Source of the DNA: Corbicula japonica
Taxonomy: Eukaryota > Mollusca > Bivalvia > Venerida > Cyrenidae
Reading direction: 5' to 3'
DNA: 64,000 nucleotides
Assembly (NCBI GenBank): GCA_038501625.1
Contig: JAZAYU010000013.1
Span: 10,602,001-10,666,000 of the forward strand
Position numbers and translations under genes: made by a program. This document shows, in pieces, positions 34,418 through 47,745 of this stretch. Each line of letters begins with the position of its first letter. Position 1 is the stretch's first letter. The notes beneath the pieces were generated by a model that did not search any database, was not told the DNA's origin, and saw nothing but the letters and a program-made list of their open reading frames with translations.

Positions 34418-35546
34418 TCACCTGTACATGGAATTCACGCGCCTCACAGCGCCACCTCGGCGGTCACTGTAGTCCATATCTACCCGTGGAGATAGTCCAC
34501 CATCGTATTTTCCACTATGTCGCTCTATTCTCTTTGGTAACACAGCGTATCCATAGTCCATTTCTTTCCTTAGCATGTCACTTGGCATGCTTTGTGTAAG
34601 GTTTCTACTTGAATGATCATCCACTTTTGTGCGCAAAATCGGCGCATCACTATCTTCGTAATCTGCGGGTGGAATGTCAGTGATGTGTGAGGGACCCGTG
34701 TAAAGTACTGCCGAAGATCGCAGGTCTGACAAATTCCCCGAAGATCGGTTGCTACGGATACCCGCGGAATTTGACGAAGCTGGTCGGGATTTCCTTGGAT
34801 ACTGGTCGTAGCTGGAGCTGCTTGTTGGCGTCATCGGACTACGTGGCGGATATACGTCAAAGCTGGTACTCGGTGTTCTTGGAGGCGTCTTTACACCTAT
34901 GGAGCCGGAGTGCAGGGAAGCAGAAATTTTGTCGTCTGATGTATTAATTGAATTTGCTTGCCCCTCTGAACTTGTCGGCGAGGGAACCTCAATGCCGCTT
35001 TCGTCTGAACCATTACGGTGTCGATTCCCAACAATTGGAATTTGAAGGCATTTTCTTTTGTTAGCTTTTTCAATGTCCCCATGTCTTCGAACAATTGTAT
35101 CATAATCCTTTGGTGGTAACAAAATTGGGGCAGCACCTTTCGTTTCTGTGAGACGGAGACGGGCTTTCAACTCGTCCGTTACTGAGTCGAACGGAACAGC
35201 GTCTTTAAGACTCTGGAGATCTGGTTCTATGTCGTCACTTCCTGCGGAAGGGAATCCCTCGTCACTGAACGATCCAGAATCCGCACCAGAATCTTCGTAA
35301 AACGCTCTATCGCTCATACCATCTGAGGAATCAAACCGGTTGTGGTTCTGGACGGTGTTGTTCGTGCGCACGTGAACCGTGATAGGCACACGGCTCAGTG
35401 GACTTTCAATCTGCCCCTGTTGCATCAGCTGACGCTCGATCTCTGCCGTGCGGTCTCCATACATACTGATAATGTGGTTTACAAACCGCACGAATGTGGT
35501 CGCCGTCTCTGAGGAATCAAACCGGTAAACGTGCACATGAGCATAC
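34418..35546 (-). CDS. PTB/PID-domain adaptor protein, 3' coding exon (copy B)
   Basis: Same exon as 14521-15649, with acceptor AG at 35548-35547 and stop at 34420-34418. The encoded protein is identical to that of copy A. Two differences I could see (G/C near 34775 and A/T near 35242) are both synonymous. The same donor-like sequence overlaps the stop codon. Whether this is a second gene or an allele of the copy A gene depends on whether the duplication is real. Confidence 0.75.
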
Positions 35547-38057
35547 CTGTAAAAACGAAATTACATTTTAAAAATTTGTTTTATTTTTTTAATATTATTA
35601 GTTTTTATAAACAGTTCTCGCAGTGGTCGGTTTTATCTATTGTACCTGACCTGGAACTGCTTTCTCTAACTTTAAGAATGAGAATATTAAAACAGACTTA
35701 AGAGGAAAGAGTGTCATGTTTAAATACGACTGGCAACAGTACAATGTTTTAAACCCTAATATTGTCCAGGGTCTCATATCAGAAAACTGAGATAAGATAC
35801 AAGCCTCATATTTCCAGCAGCTTGTTGACTGGAACTGTATCTAGTTTCCGAATGAACCAATGACAAGCTACTGTTTTGCAATCTTTGGGGCAGCAGACAA
35901 CATAAAAATGGCGGCTTATTCAATACAGAATACCTTGTCAAACATTTTTTGTCTAGATTTTTGAATATTTTGTGATCATTATATGACAGGATATAACGAA
36001 GAAGTTCGTGAATATGGGTAGAACTGTATTGATTCAAGCACCGATACGGAGATCTCCGACGATATACCGATGTTTCCCGATGTCTTACGGACGAAACCGG
36101 AAAACATCGTCCGAAATGTCAGATCTCGTAATCGGAATAACCCGAATCAGGGAAAAATATGGCATGGTATTGATAACCCGGGACAACCCACACACTTCAA
36201 GTGCCTTTTATAGCAGCCGAGAGATACTTAGACAGTGAGTGAATAATGCATGTCGATCAAATAACTGTTCGATAAGTTTAAGCTTCCATGACGATAAAGG
36301 AATGTAGAATGTAATGATCAGTATATTTATCGGACAGATCTGCTTTTGATGTTCGTTATAAATCATTAAGAGAACAAATGATAAGCGCAATATTTCTAAA
36401 AATAGGCATTAAACGACTCAAAAAATGCTTTAATGAAAGGTAGTCTGTATTAAAGTTTCTAGTCTAGAAATATTTTCAAACTGCAAATGAAGAGGAAGTG
36501 TTGCGTGAAATAAGATAATTGGCAAAAATTTCAGTTCTGTGATACTGAAATGTTGTTAATAATGATAATGGTGCATTAACTAATTAACTGAATGGTGGTA
36601 GGTATAGATCCTTACAAGATTGCAATGATGTGAAGGCTTATATATGACTTAACTGCTGGCAATGTTTTCAACAGTGCTCAAGTATTAAACTTGCGAGCTC
36701 TTGAGAAAATGCAAATTTATCAGTTTTTAAACTTTAAACACGAACGTGTTCGAAATTATTTGCAAGTAGCCCGATCAGCTATTTTGGCATAGAGCGATAC
36801 TTGAAATCCCAGGGTTTGGTTCGATCCCCTGGCGCTATTTCTATCTCCTCAGTAACAGTTTGACATAAGACAACTGTTACTCCGTTTTTTAAACGAATTA
36901 TTAGTGAGAAGTGTCAACTAACCGTAAAAAATTTGAGATTGTGAATCAGTCTAAAACTCAAGCTTGAGATTTTGTTGTTGTTTAACTAATCAGTATGACA
37001 TAAGACACCACTTGCTCAATTATTTAAACAAATGTTAAGTGAGAAGTCTCGACTAACCATAACAAAACAGATATTGAGAACCAGTCTAAAACTCAAGTTT
37101 GTGCTTGGTTAATTTTGAAAATAAGATTATTTTATTCAATTAATCAACTGCTTGAAATGAAGAATGTTTTCTGAATGTGCCATTCCTGATATGAATATTT
37201 CACTTCTTCCCAAGTCACAAATAATTTTTGTACAAGCCCAGATACATATCGTGGGATGAGACAAAGACTGTTCTATGTGATACTAAATAAAGAGGAACTT
37301 AGAACTTTGTTGTCTTATCCCACGATATATAAAATCTAGGCAACACGGTAAGGTTCACTTAATCGTCGGCACATAGCTGCAAGAATGCCGACTAGCCTAA
37401 GGTAAAATCCTCAAAACAAACAAACAGTTTTCAATTTATGTCTTATTATACTCTTTACTGAATATGAACTATAAATGTTTAACGAAAAAAGAATTCAGTC
37501 CATTCATTCTAAGTGTTTAAACTATCTTGATACTTTGCCATCTGTCACATTGAAGATATCTTCAGCAAAGGAGATATAAATCAATCGCTCTAAGGAGGGG
37601 ATGGGTTTGCAAACGGTTCTCTCTTAATTTTTGGAAAGCTCACTGATTTATACTGCCAGACGTGGTGCTAATAATGAGTCCTAAATTACGGAGTTCTAAC
37701 TCTATCAAAGCAGAATTTATGGTCTTTAAAAACACTTTTAAAATATTGACAGATAGTCTACAAATAAAAGATCGATGCAATTATGTCTTATTTAACGCAT
37801 ATACATAATGTATCATTTAAATGTTGTTTGTTGGTAAAATGTTGTTCTTGTGTTTTTTCTTTTTTGAAGGGAAGGATATATTTAATTTATATAAGAACAG
37901 TGCATTTTTAAATGTATACTGTATACATGGTATATTAAAATTAACTGTTATTTAGTTAAAAGAAAAAATGTCCCTTAAACGAGTAAATATTAGAAATAAC
38001 GAGGAAATAATACTTTTTTATCATAATCATGTAGATAGAGAATAAATGCCTGATTAC
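35547..38057 (-). other. Intron of the PTB-domain gene (copy B)
   Basis: Counterpart of 15650-18160, the same length with intact splice sites. It includes the tRNA-like element at about 36766-36842. Confidence 0.7.
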
Positions 38058-38400
38058 CTTTGAGTTCTCGGTACATAGCCAAGATATATGCATGCAACAA
38101 CGTCATCCGGTGAACCGTCCGCTGGGTTCAGAGCCTGCACGGCAAATGTGATGTCACGTGACGGAATTATCGGAAATTTGATTGTCTTTATCTTCTTTCC
38201 TTTCTTCCGTTCGTCTTGGATATCTTGTGTGATTTTCATTTCTTTTTTGCCGACTTGCAGAGTCAACTTTGGAGCGTACTTCCATTTCTTGACTTTTCTT
38301 CGGAGGTCGTTAACGACAGGGTCCGTGTAACGAGTCCCTCTTATTCCGTTTGTTTCCACCCATCCTAAAAACTGCACATAGAACTGCTGCTTCTTTCCAC
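38058..38400 (-). CDS. PTB/PID-domain adaptor protein, PTB-core exon (copy B)
   Basis: Counterpart of 18161-18503, with the same GTAATC donor (38057-38052) and the same TTAG acceptor or ATG alternative at the 5' side. The protein sequence is unchanged from copy A. It encodes the first strand, basic helix and strands of the PTB fold up to GYVPRTQ. Confidence 0.75.
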
Positions 38401-39411
38401 CTAACATGTTAATATGTTAATATTTTCTCCAAAGCGTTTACTATGAATCTTCAATTAATATAATATCTACCGAGTATATATTTTAAATTAACATCTGTTA
38501 CTCAATGATTGTCACACCATCTGTTGCTCAGACGTGCTTTTAAATTTCCGAGAAAAAAATGTCACTGCACAAAATTCGTTAATTAATAAATCGGTGTTGA
38601 CAGGCCGCTTGTCTCCTCTCAAATACAGCCTCAGTGACTACTTTTTTCTTCTATAGTACACCTGTCGTAAACCACACCGTCCTCTCAATGAAATTCTTAA
38701 ACCGCGCGCATGAATACGTTGTTAAATACCGAATACGGATAGGTGTAAATCGGTTTTTGGACGGGTATCAACAAACCGGACCCAAATTCCGATTACGGCT
38801 CGCTTCTCATGACGGCCTTTCAAAGGTGGGATTGTGTTACTGAAAATCGTTGTAGATTATAGATAAAAGTTTGAAATAATATCTTTAAATCTGTAAAAAG
38901 AATAATAGAAAAATGACAATGGGCATTAATAAAGGTGGATCAACACGTTTATTATCGGTAATCTTCTCTAAGCAGACTACCATTTTCTCCTAAATGGTGT
39001 ATTTACTCTTAATTAGAAGTAGTATTTTGTAACTAGTAAGGAAACTAGATAGAAAAAAAACAGGGGACCATGGCGACTAAATTCAAACTATTATTGAAGA
39101 AGCATTATTTTTTATCTTATATAATAAATTTCCTTAAAAGCATATTTTCCGCGTAGGATGTTAACAATAGATAAACGATGTACATACAATTTCGTGTTGT
39201 TGTTGAGAAGCAAGAAGAAATATTAGATCGAAATATCCACAATTCAACCCCAAGGACAACTATTAAACCGATTTGATGATGATAAATTAACAAAACAAAC
39301 AGCATATTTGTAAATGAAGGTGTAAATGATTATAATTTCCAGCATCTGTTACATTTGTAATATGTTATGAATACATGAATTTTATGTCGAATGTGAGAAA
39401 ATAAGCTTCTG

Positions 39412-40666
39412 TATAACTGAACTTGGATAAGTAGACAGTCACGTGGTACTGCGTTTATTTAACCAAGACTGAATTTGTTTCAGAAAGAATGGACCACACC
39501 AATATGTCCTCGTATGTGGCGGCCGGATTCTTAAACTGGGAACTCACAACAACTACTAATGTGGCAGATTAGTATGAAATAAATACTTAACAGTGATCAA
39601 TACTCATTCAGAGAACATGCCAATATCAAAATTTGTAAATCTTTTTGCAGAAAAACTATATTTAAATATTTTGTCACGTGACTGTCTTGTTATAGACATT
39701 TGTCTGTCATGAGACTGTCCAGTTATCGATACTTGTCTGCCAAGTGACTGTCTAGTTATCGATACTTGACTGTCACGTGACTGTCTAGTTATCGATACTT
39801 GTCTGTCACGTTACTGTCTAGTTATCGATACTTGCCTGTCACGTGACTGTCTAGTTATCGATACTTGTCTGTCACGTTACTGTCTAGTTATCGATACTTG
39901 TCTGTCACGTGACTGTCTAGTTATTGATACTTGTCTGTCACGTTACTGTCAAGTTATCGATACTTGTCTGTCGCGTTACTGTCTAGTTATCGATACTTGT
40001 TTGTCACGTGACTGTCTAGTAATCGACGCTTGTCTGTCACGTAACTGTCTAGTTATCGATATTTGTCTGTCACGTGACTGTCTAGTTATTGATACTTGTC
40101 TGTCACGTTACTGTCTAGTTATTGACGCTTGTCTGTCACGTGACTGTCTAGTTATCGATATTTGTCTGTCACGTAACTGTCTAGTTATCGATACTTTTAT
40201 GTCACGTTACATTCTAGTTATCGATACTTGTCTGTCACGTTACTTTCTAGTTATCGATACTTGTCTGTCACGTGACTGTCTAGTTATCGATATTTGTCTG
40301 TCACGTTACTGTCTGGTTATCGATACTTGTATGTCACGTTACATTCTAGTTATCGATACTTGTCTGTCACGTTACTTTCTAGTTATCGATACTTGTCTGT
40401 CACGTTACTGTCTAGTTATCGATACTTGTCTGTCACGTTACTGTCTAGTTATCGATACTTGTCTGTCACGTTACATTCTAGTTATCGATACTTGTCTGTC
40501 ACGTTACTTTCTAGTTATCGATACTTACCTGTCACGTGACTGTCTAGTTATTGATACTTGTCTGTCACGTTACTGTCTAGTTATCGACACTTGTCAGTCA
40601 CGTTGTTGTTTAGTTATCGCTACTTGTCTGTCACGTTACTGTCTAGTTATCAGTAACATACTATAA
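39412..40666 (+). mobile_element. MITE with satellite-expanded right end, copy B
   Basis: Counterpart of 19515-20769. Unit number and order match A, with only a few substitutions (for example ATCGAATC in A against ATCGATAC in B near 39760). Confidence 0.75.
39670..40654 (+). repeat. 33-bp transposon-end minisatellite, copy B
   Basis: Same number of units and same 132-bp higher-order section as 19773-20757. No unit was gained or lost between A and B. Confidence 0.95.
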
Positions 40667-41606
40667 TAAAAGTTTATGTTTGGTTAACAAAAATGTTGAC
40701 TAAATTCTTTTTAACGATATCTCACGATGGTCAAATTTTGAAATTTACACTTAAAATTTAACCGGTGTTGTAAGAATGCAGTCCGTGAGACAAGCCTCGG
40801 GAAGTTCCCACCTTGACAAAATCTAACAAAAACATTATAAGAATAAAGTTATAATATTACTTACCTCCACCTCAAATTTTTCAAATTGTAAAGCATATTT
40901 CGGTAAGGTTCTGAAATTTGATCAAAGCTTTTCATTTTATCATTTCACACAATAAAAATTCTTTACTTGCAATATAATCATAATAGTATAGACTAGAGTT
41001 CCTTCTTTTTTTCTCAAATTCATACCAAACAAAGATGAAAGTGTTGTGCTTTAAACCGCATTACGCTGCCTGGTGGATTTTGTTTCCTTTGTACCCTGCC
41101 CCCATGATGCTAAAAGGGAACTTTTTATTTAAAAAAGTGTAACTTGCATATCAGGAATAGCAACACTCAGAAAACACAGCCTCCCCACACAGCCAGAAAG
41201 CAGAGAGGAAAAGAGAGCATAGGTTTATAAAATTATCATTTTTGTTTAAAATTATCAGATTTTGTTTATAAATTATCAGTTTCTGTTTATAAATTATCAA
41301 TATGAAACCGGATTCCTGTTTGTTTGCGACACATTCTTTACCTAATCGAAAGCTATTGAAGCTGTTTTCGTCAATTTTAGGGAAGTAATGTGCTGCTTTG
41401 TAAATGAAGCCCGGAGGGAGGTAAATGAAAGTTGACGAAAATTTGATACAATCTAGAACATCGCATTAGAAAGCCAATTGCGAATCTCCATATATAATGT
41501 AATATAGTTGATAACTTTCCACTTTCATCCTCCACATTCATTTAATAAGTATTTGAAATATTCCAACAATTACGTACAGCGGCATTTTATTTTTTTCGTT
41601 GGGATT

Positions 41607-41835
41607 TTATAACTGGTTATGGATAAAAAAACAGTCACGTGATATTTACTATGTTTAGATAACCACGAATTATCTTATGGCAGAATAGGCGAGTTAAATA
41701 CTTGTTTCTGTGATCAATATTCATCTATAGAACATTCCGATATCAAGTCTGTAATAGTTGCGCTGATAAACCATATACTGGCTTTCATGCACCTGTCTGT
41801 CACGTGACCGTCTAGTTATCCATAACGTACTATAA
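41607..41835 (+). mobile_element. Compact GTCACGTGAC-ended MITE, copy B
   Basis: Counterpart of 22784-23012. Confidence 0.75.
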
Positions 41836-42163
41836 GCTGAATGTTATGGTAAATGTCGTCATCAGAAATACCCCGTTTCTTTCCTTTATAAGAGTAAGAT
41901 AAGATCTGGGATACCGAAGAGTTCTGCGAAGTTAATTTTAGGATTCCTTTCCAAAAAGTACATATAATCACCTTATTCCACGCGCATATTTTCGCGTATT
42001 TCGCGTCAATTCTTTTTAAATAAACAGTCCGAGATACGTTCTGCCGCAACCGCCCACCTCCGGATCTGCCTTCGGTGACTCCGGCCATTCCAATAAACAT
42101 TATACAGAGCAGTGCAGACCAATCTAAGATACAAACTTTCCCCCTTGCAATCAATTGTATCAA
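41816..42163 (-). CDS. Possible first exon of a secreted protein (copy B), unrecognised
   Basis: Same frame as 22993-23340, identical in protein sequence to copy A, with a signal-peptide-like hydrophobic stretch and a donor-like site after CAWNK. Function is unknown. Confidence 0.25.
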   Translation of the reverse strand: MIQLIARGKVCILDWSALLCIMFIGMAGVTEGRSGGGRLRQNVSRTVYLKRIDAKYAKICAWNKVIICTFWKGILKLTSQNSSVSQILSYSYKGKKRGISDDDIYHNIQLIVRYG

Positions 42164-42949
42164 TCAATCAGTTTTAAGTTCCATAATTTTTTGTAAAGAC
42201 TCCACAGAAAATAACTTTAAATAGCGAGTGTACTTTGAATTTGTATTTATTTTTATTTTTTTTTGGTTTTAGGCTGATCCGTCTCTATTTTGATAAGTTA
42301 GACGGAATTATACTGTAATAGTCATTCAATCGGAACAACAACAACAACAACAATCTGTAACACAAAAATAATCATTTGTCCTTATAAGAACAGCTTTATC
42401 TATCTGTTTTTTAATCGAATGATTTTCAAACTGTGAACTGTCAACACTCAGGATATTACACAGATTCGGACACTTTCGTTGATATGTGAAATGAAATTTG
42501 AATACATGACAGTTTTGAACTATAAAATTAATTTTCTTTACGCCTATACATAAATGTAGGTTTTCAGTGACCTTAACAAAACCCATTAAATGTTTGGATA
42601 GATGTTTATCTAAGTTCGACAGACCAACAAAATTAAACACAAGTATTTGGTGAAAGATTTTAAATGAATGAAACTTCAGATATAAATTAATCCTGGATCA
42701 CCATACCGGTTTTATTAGTTTTTTTTATTTGATATAAAGTCAGTAACTTTGACTCTAAGACGTAAAAGGCCTACATAAATAAAAATGATAGTTGGACAAT
42801 TTCGTTTGTACAAAACATCCTTTTATTTATGGTTTTATTATTAAACGTAGGCCATTGAATGAGTCAATGGCAAACATTATCTAAAGCACCAATTTCAGTT
42901 ATTTAACAAACACACTAACGACGCTAGTATATATTTGCAAGACTATGCA

Positions 42950-43144
42950 ATGAAATTATTGGCTGCTGCTACTGCTGTTGATGCTTATGATGATGAAGAG
43001 GAAGATGGTGAGAAGGATATGATATCCCGCCTCCTTACAATAAAGGTCCATGCTAAGCTATCAATTAAGAACAGCGTAACAGTTACAGAAGTGTTTAATA
43101 AAAATGTGATGTTCAGTGAAACTGGAAAGGCATTTAATGTTTAG
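42950..43144 (+). CDS. Short acidic reading frame (copy B), unrecognised
   Basis: From the ATG at 42950 the frame gives 64 residues starting MKLLAAATAVDAYDDEEED, with an acidic cluster, then basic and hydrophobic sequence. It stays open upstream to about 42935. It is intact in B, intact but ending earlier in C, and frameshifted in A. No domain is recognised. It could be an exon remnant or non-coding. Confidence 0.2.
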   Translation: MKLLAAATAVDAYDDEEEDGEKDMISRLLTIKVHAKLSIKNSVTVTEVFNKNVMFSETGKAFNV

Positions 43145-43157
43145 GACATCTGATTAC

Positions 43158-43292
43158 AAGGTTATAAAATTGAAAGGAAAACCAGTCTGGAATCTCAAGC
43201 ATTTGATTGGCTGAAATGGAGATCAGTCGCCAATTCAGCCAATCAGATGCTTGAGATTTGAGACTGGTTTCCAAGCTCAGATTTATAACCTT
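43158..43292. repeat. Palindromic foldback element, copy B
   Basis: Counterpart of 24336-24470. Confidence 0.85.
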
Positions 43293-44215
43293 GAGGCCTG
43301 TTAATCAGGTTATATGTAACGCAATAGTTTCAGCAGCAAACAAGAATATCAGCAAAGTCTAGAAACACAAGAGATAGACTATCTTTTCAATGCGTTAAGC
43401 TTTATTTTGTTATTATTGTTATTCGACTGTAGACTTTTATATATAAAGATGTTCAACATATTGTTTTTACCTCGATTTCGTTTTACACAAAATAAGATTG
43501 CCTTCCAATATTATTGTGATACGGTTTGTGTTGTTCTTTAAAGTGGTGCCAGCACTATCAATACATTAAGAACATGCCGATTCTCAATTAAAGTCGTTAT
43601 GAATGTGTTAATTTGAAATTCGTTTCAATCCTAAAATCTTTGTTTACTAATACGTTATCGGAAACAGAAATGCGCTTAGATTAGTTGCGATAACTTACGT
43701 CGTAGGAATTCAATAACAACAATACAATACCTGATAAAATCTTCGTGTTAAAAGAATTGAGGACAATCGATGTTTTGTTAAAAAGCCCCGAGAAATTCGC
43801 ACATTAAGGTCAATGAAATGCCTAAACAATGCCTTACTCTATCGGGTGTCGGATCTGAGCTATAGGTGAAGATTGTCCGACAATGTCCAGTCTATGATTG
43901 TTAATATTTTTGTTGTTACTGTATAATTGTTAATATATATTACGACAGTTCTTAAGAAGTAGACTGTCCATTATTGAAACAACTATTTTTGTTCTTTAAT
44001 CTGCGATATTTCAAACATTATCACCAGGTCAATTAACCCGACTGTCAAGTTCTGAGAATATATACACAACAAATCAATATATCCCGTGTTTTATTAAAAA
44101 AATTGTATTAACAGATAACGCATAAAACTAGCGTAAATCGCGGAGTCTTAAAATGACTAAATAAAAAATAAAGTAAAAAATAATCATTTCACCTTTAGTT
44201 AGTGTGACATCTGAA

Positions 44216-44456
44216 AATCGGGGGAAAGGGGATAGAACCAGGGAATCACGCGGAAGGGGATATAACCGGGTTATAATGCACAAGGGATTCGGGGATAGCG
44301 GAAAGCATAGGGGAATTATGCACAAGGGATTCGGGGATAGCGGATAGAAAAGGAGAATCGTGCGACGGGAATTCGGGGATAGAGTATAGCATCGGGTAAT
44401 ACGGCAGAAGAGATTCGGGGATACCGGATAGAACAGGAGAATCATGGGAAGGGTTC
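44216..44456. repeat. 42-bp degenerate minisatellite, copy B
   Basis: Counterpart of 25640-25880. A tRNA-like element follows at 44479-44561. Confidence 0.85.
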
Positions 44457-45069
44457 GACAATCTCTTATAGTTCAATCTACTAGTAGTTAGCACTAGTGT
44501 TAAATAACTTAGGAAATCTTTGCAAATAGGTCCCGATTCGATTCCAGTCGGGGTACGAAATTCAAAAGTTCAGTGCTGGATGATCAATTAAATTGTTTTT
44601 GTTGTTTTTTGCAGTGATCAGCAGACCGCGCGAAAAGAAACACTTCTCGATGGCTTTATACTGTATGGCTGTATGCATTAAACTTTTTTTTGTTTCCAAT
44701 TAAGGTGAAAACTTTCAGGTGATTCAAACGACGTTATTTTTCTTTATTAGCCGGACATGGATTCAAACAAAAATCATCATCTATTTGTGCAGAAACTGGT
44801 CACGCACAACCTACCAAAAACTGTATTATACTGTTTCATGATACAATAAATACCACATAATTTTTTATATGCAACTGAGTTCTAAACGGCTAGATTTAGG
44901 AAAGTTAAAAAGCTAAACATCGGGCTAACTTGTTTTAAAATGAGATGCAATATAAGACTGTGCACTTATCAGAATATTTTTAGTCGTATTTAAGTAACTA
45001 AACATGTTTGTGTCATAATATAACTGTATGTTGCTTAACTTGATATGAAAATACGAACAAACACAACAA

Positions 45070-45151
45070 TGACGGCGGTTGCTAAGGCGGCCTCTAAACT
45101 GTAATCACTCCTTTCTCGCTATCGGACGGTGTTCGAATCCTGCTCTTGTCA
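45070..45151 (+). mobile_element. tRNA-Ser/Leu-like pseudogene, copy B
   Basis: Counterpart of 26494-26575, unchanged in the B box and end motifs. Confidence 0.5.
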
Positions 45152-45190
45152 GAGAAGTTCAGGTCAAGCTGTCTACCGTAACGTCGATGA

Positions 45191-45330
45191 CCAAGATCAT
45201 TAACGTAAAAATGGAGACTAGTCTCAAACCATAAGCATCTGATTGACTGAAATGGAGAGTCTCCATTTTAAGTCAATCAGATGTTAATTATTTGGGACTG
45301 GTCTCCAGGTTTAGTTTTATGATTTTGGGA
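45191..45330. repeat. Palindromic foldback element, copy B
   Basis: Counterpart of 26614-26754. Confidence 0.8.
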
Positions 45331-46859
45331 CCTGGCTTTGCATGTAAAACTGTCTGATCTAACAGTAGAGAACAGCAAAAACAACAGTGTAGGGGCTTAA
45401 ACCAGTAAAGACAAACCGGGTATTATCTAGATTAATTTATTAAAGTATTGTACTAAACGTAAGATTTCACTACTACACATAACACTTTTGAAGCAACCTT
45501 TAGTGTTCTTCTCAAATAGTTCTTCATTGACATGGAACCGTTTGAGGACTTCCTTGTACCTGCTCTGTTTACGGGAAATGCTACATGATTTTACATATTA
45601 ATTCACTGTCGCCAATCTATTGAAAAGCAATCTTGCGTTGAATATTATAAACGTATTCGTATAACATGTACTTTCGCATCGTTTATAATGCACATGCCAC
45701 ATCAGCGGTGATATCATACGTATCATTTAAGGGTATTTTTCTGTCCGCTTGGCATTTTATTTTTAGTATAAATCCACGCCAGAAGAATATTATTAATATG
45801 CAAAATAATTATGTTTGCAAAAAAGTATGAAACGCCGGGAGTGCCATGTCTTTGCTGTGGGTTTTGTACGAATATTGAGTAATGAGGTTCTTCATTAACG
45901 GTATTCCTGAATGAATTATTTTTTCTAACTGGATTAGCAAAAACTAAGTTGTTTGATGATAAAACGTGGTGGAGCGATTGGGACTAGGTCAGTTAAGAAC
46001 TTATCGGCCATCATTTCGTGATGCGTGACATCACGAATATCTTTCGTGATTGCGACAGGAGTAGAAATCATTAAAATGTCGATTTATGTTATACGGTAGT
46101 TGATTTATAGATGGCTGATGCTTTTTTTCTATTTCTAGTATCTATGTCGGCAATGACTGGTCTGGTTCCAAATTTCCTATAATGGTAGCTATCTAGGGGG
46201 CTTTTGATTTATCATTTCGAAGTCTGGGCTTAGTTTAAACCACTTCAGCTGGTTTGCTGCTCCCGACTGTCAATTTTAAAATTTGGGCCCGGAAAGTGAC
46301 CAATCACAATAGCGCGAAGATCTCTCCCGTCCTCCATTTCTTCATGGCAAGTTGTAAACAAGTGATAGTTTGTTTATTGACGCACGTTTTAACAAAACGC
46401 CTGCAGTCCATGAATTTTACTAGGATTTAATGGAATGGCTAGATATCAGACACATGTTTAAAGTTAATGAGGGTTTCATATCAACGCCAACGTCCATTTA
46501 AACCTTGTAAACACTTTTATAGTCACAGCTTTTTGTAAGACAGTTTCATGAACTTAGATCTTCCGGGGCAAAAACTGTGTTAAACGTATTTCTCAAAGTG
46601 TCACAACGTGTAAACAATCAAATATATTTGCTGTCAAACAATTACTAGTATATCTAAAATGATATAAAATTCAAACTTTGAACAAATAGATAATATAATA
46701 TTCAAAAAGAATATACAATGCTCGCTAAATAACATTTTTACGTTGTTGTTGTACAATTTTATTACCTTATATGAACGAGAAAAATCTTACTTAATTTTAC
46801 GAAATGTGAAACTTCCATAAAACCACGCAGTTATCTCTGCTGTAGCTAATTTAATCCTT

Positions 46860-47498
46860 GGCCCAAGATCATAAAACTTAGTTTGGAGATCAGTCTCAAA
46901 TCTCAAGCATCTTGCCCAGTGATTATAAAACTTTTTTCATGCTCAACTCAATTCTGTGGTCAAACTTAAAATGTCTAAAACATTAACAGTCTTCATAAAT
47001 AAGGAATAACTTTTTGTTCAACAGTTGTTGTGGAGAGCAATTTTGTCATATATTCAGTTTAAAATGTTTTATTTTATATAATGAACAGAAACGAAGACAT
47101 CAAATTTTCATGCTCAAATTGAGATGAGCATGAAAAACGCTTTATAGTCAAGGGGCCTGATTGGCTGAAATGGCGACCACTCGCCATTTCAGCCAATCAG
47201 ATACTTGAGATTTGAGACTGTACTCCTGGCCCCGTGATTATAAAACTTTTTTCATGCTCAACTCAATCTGAGCATGGCAATTTGATGGCTTCATTTCTTT
47301 TCATTATATAAATTAAAACATTATAAACTGAAGATATGACATTAATGAACTCTATAACAACTTATGAAAAGACAATTATTTCTGATTTATGAAGTGTGTT
47401 CATGTTCTTGCCATTTTAAGTTTGAGCACAGGATTGAGTTGAGCATGAAAAAAGTTTTATAATCACGGGGCCTGATTTAGTTTTATGATCTTGGGCCC
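46860..47498. repeat. 640-bp nested inverted repeat, copy B
   Basis: Counterpart of 28284-28922, the same length, with only point changes such as AAAAACG to AAAAAAG in the right arm. Confidence 0.8.
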
Positions 47499-47544
47499 TT
47501 TTCTCCACGTGATACAGCTTATATACCATGTCTGATCTGTGCCC

Positions 47545-47639
47545 AAGGTTATAAAGCTGAGCATGCAAACTGGTCGCCATTTCAGCCAATCAGATGCTTG
47601 AGATTTGAGACTGGTTTCCAAGCTCTGTTTTATAACCTT
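47545..47639. repeat. Foldback element with one arm deleted, copy B
   Basis: Compared with 29011-29146 it lacks about 40 bp of the left inner arm: the sequence jumps from GCATGCAAAC to TGGTCGCCATTT. It can no longer form the full hairpin. Confidence 0.8.
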
Positions 47640-47640
47640 C

Positions 47641-47745
47641 AGATCAGGATATACACTGTTCAGATCTGGATTAGAAAAACCCTAATAAATCTGTAAGTGA
47701 CAAGTGTAAATCCAGATCAACTGTACGGAATTGTAGGCTGATCTG
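47641..47745. repeat. Fragment related to the TTAA-family MITEs
   Basis: AGATCAGGATATACACTGTT, AGATCTGGATTAG and AATCCAGATCAACTG match the interior motifs of 424-621 and 13134-13314. The ends are not clear. Single-copy sequence begins here, since copy A stops at its gap. Confidence 0.45.

Larger units (their letters stand above)
29648..47640. repeat. Large duplicated segment, copy B
   Basis: It begins directly after the gap at the base matching 9749 and follows copy A to its last base before the gap. Main differences from A: a 1.07-kb deletion near 41300, lack of the 242-bp MITE at about 43931, two deletions of about 40 bp near 47530-47570, one trinucleotide fewer in the microsatellite, and scattered substitutions. 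Confidence 0.95.
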
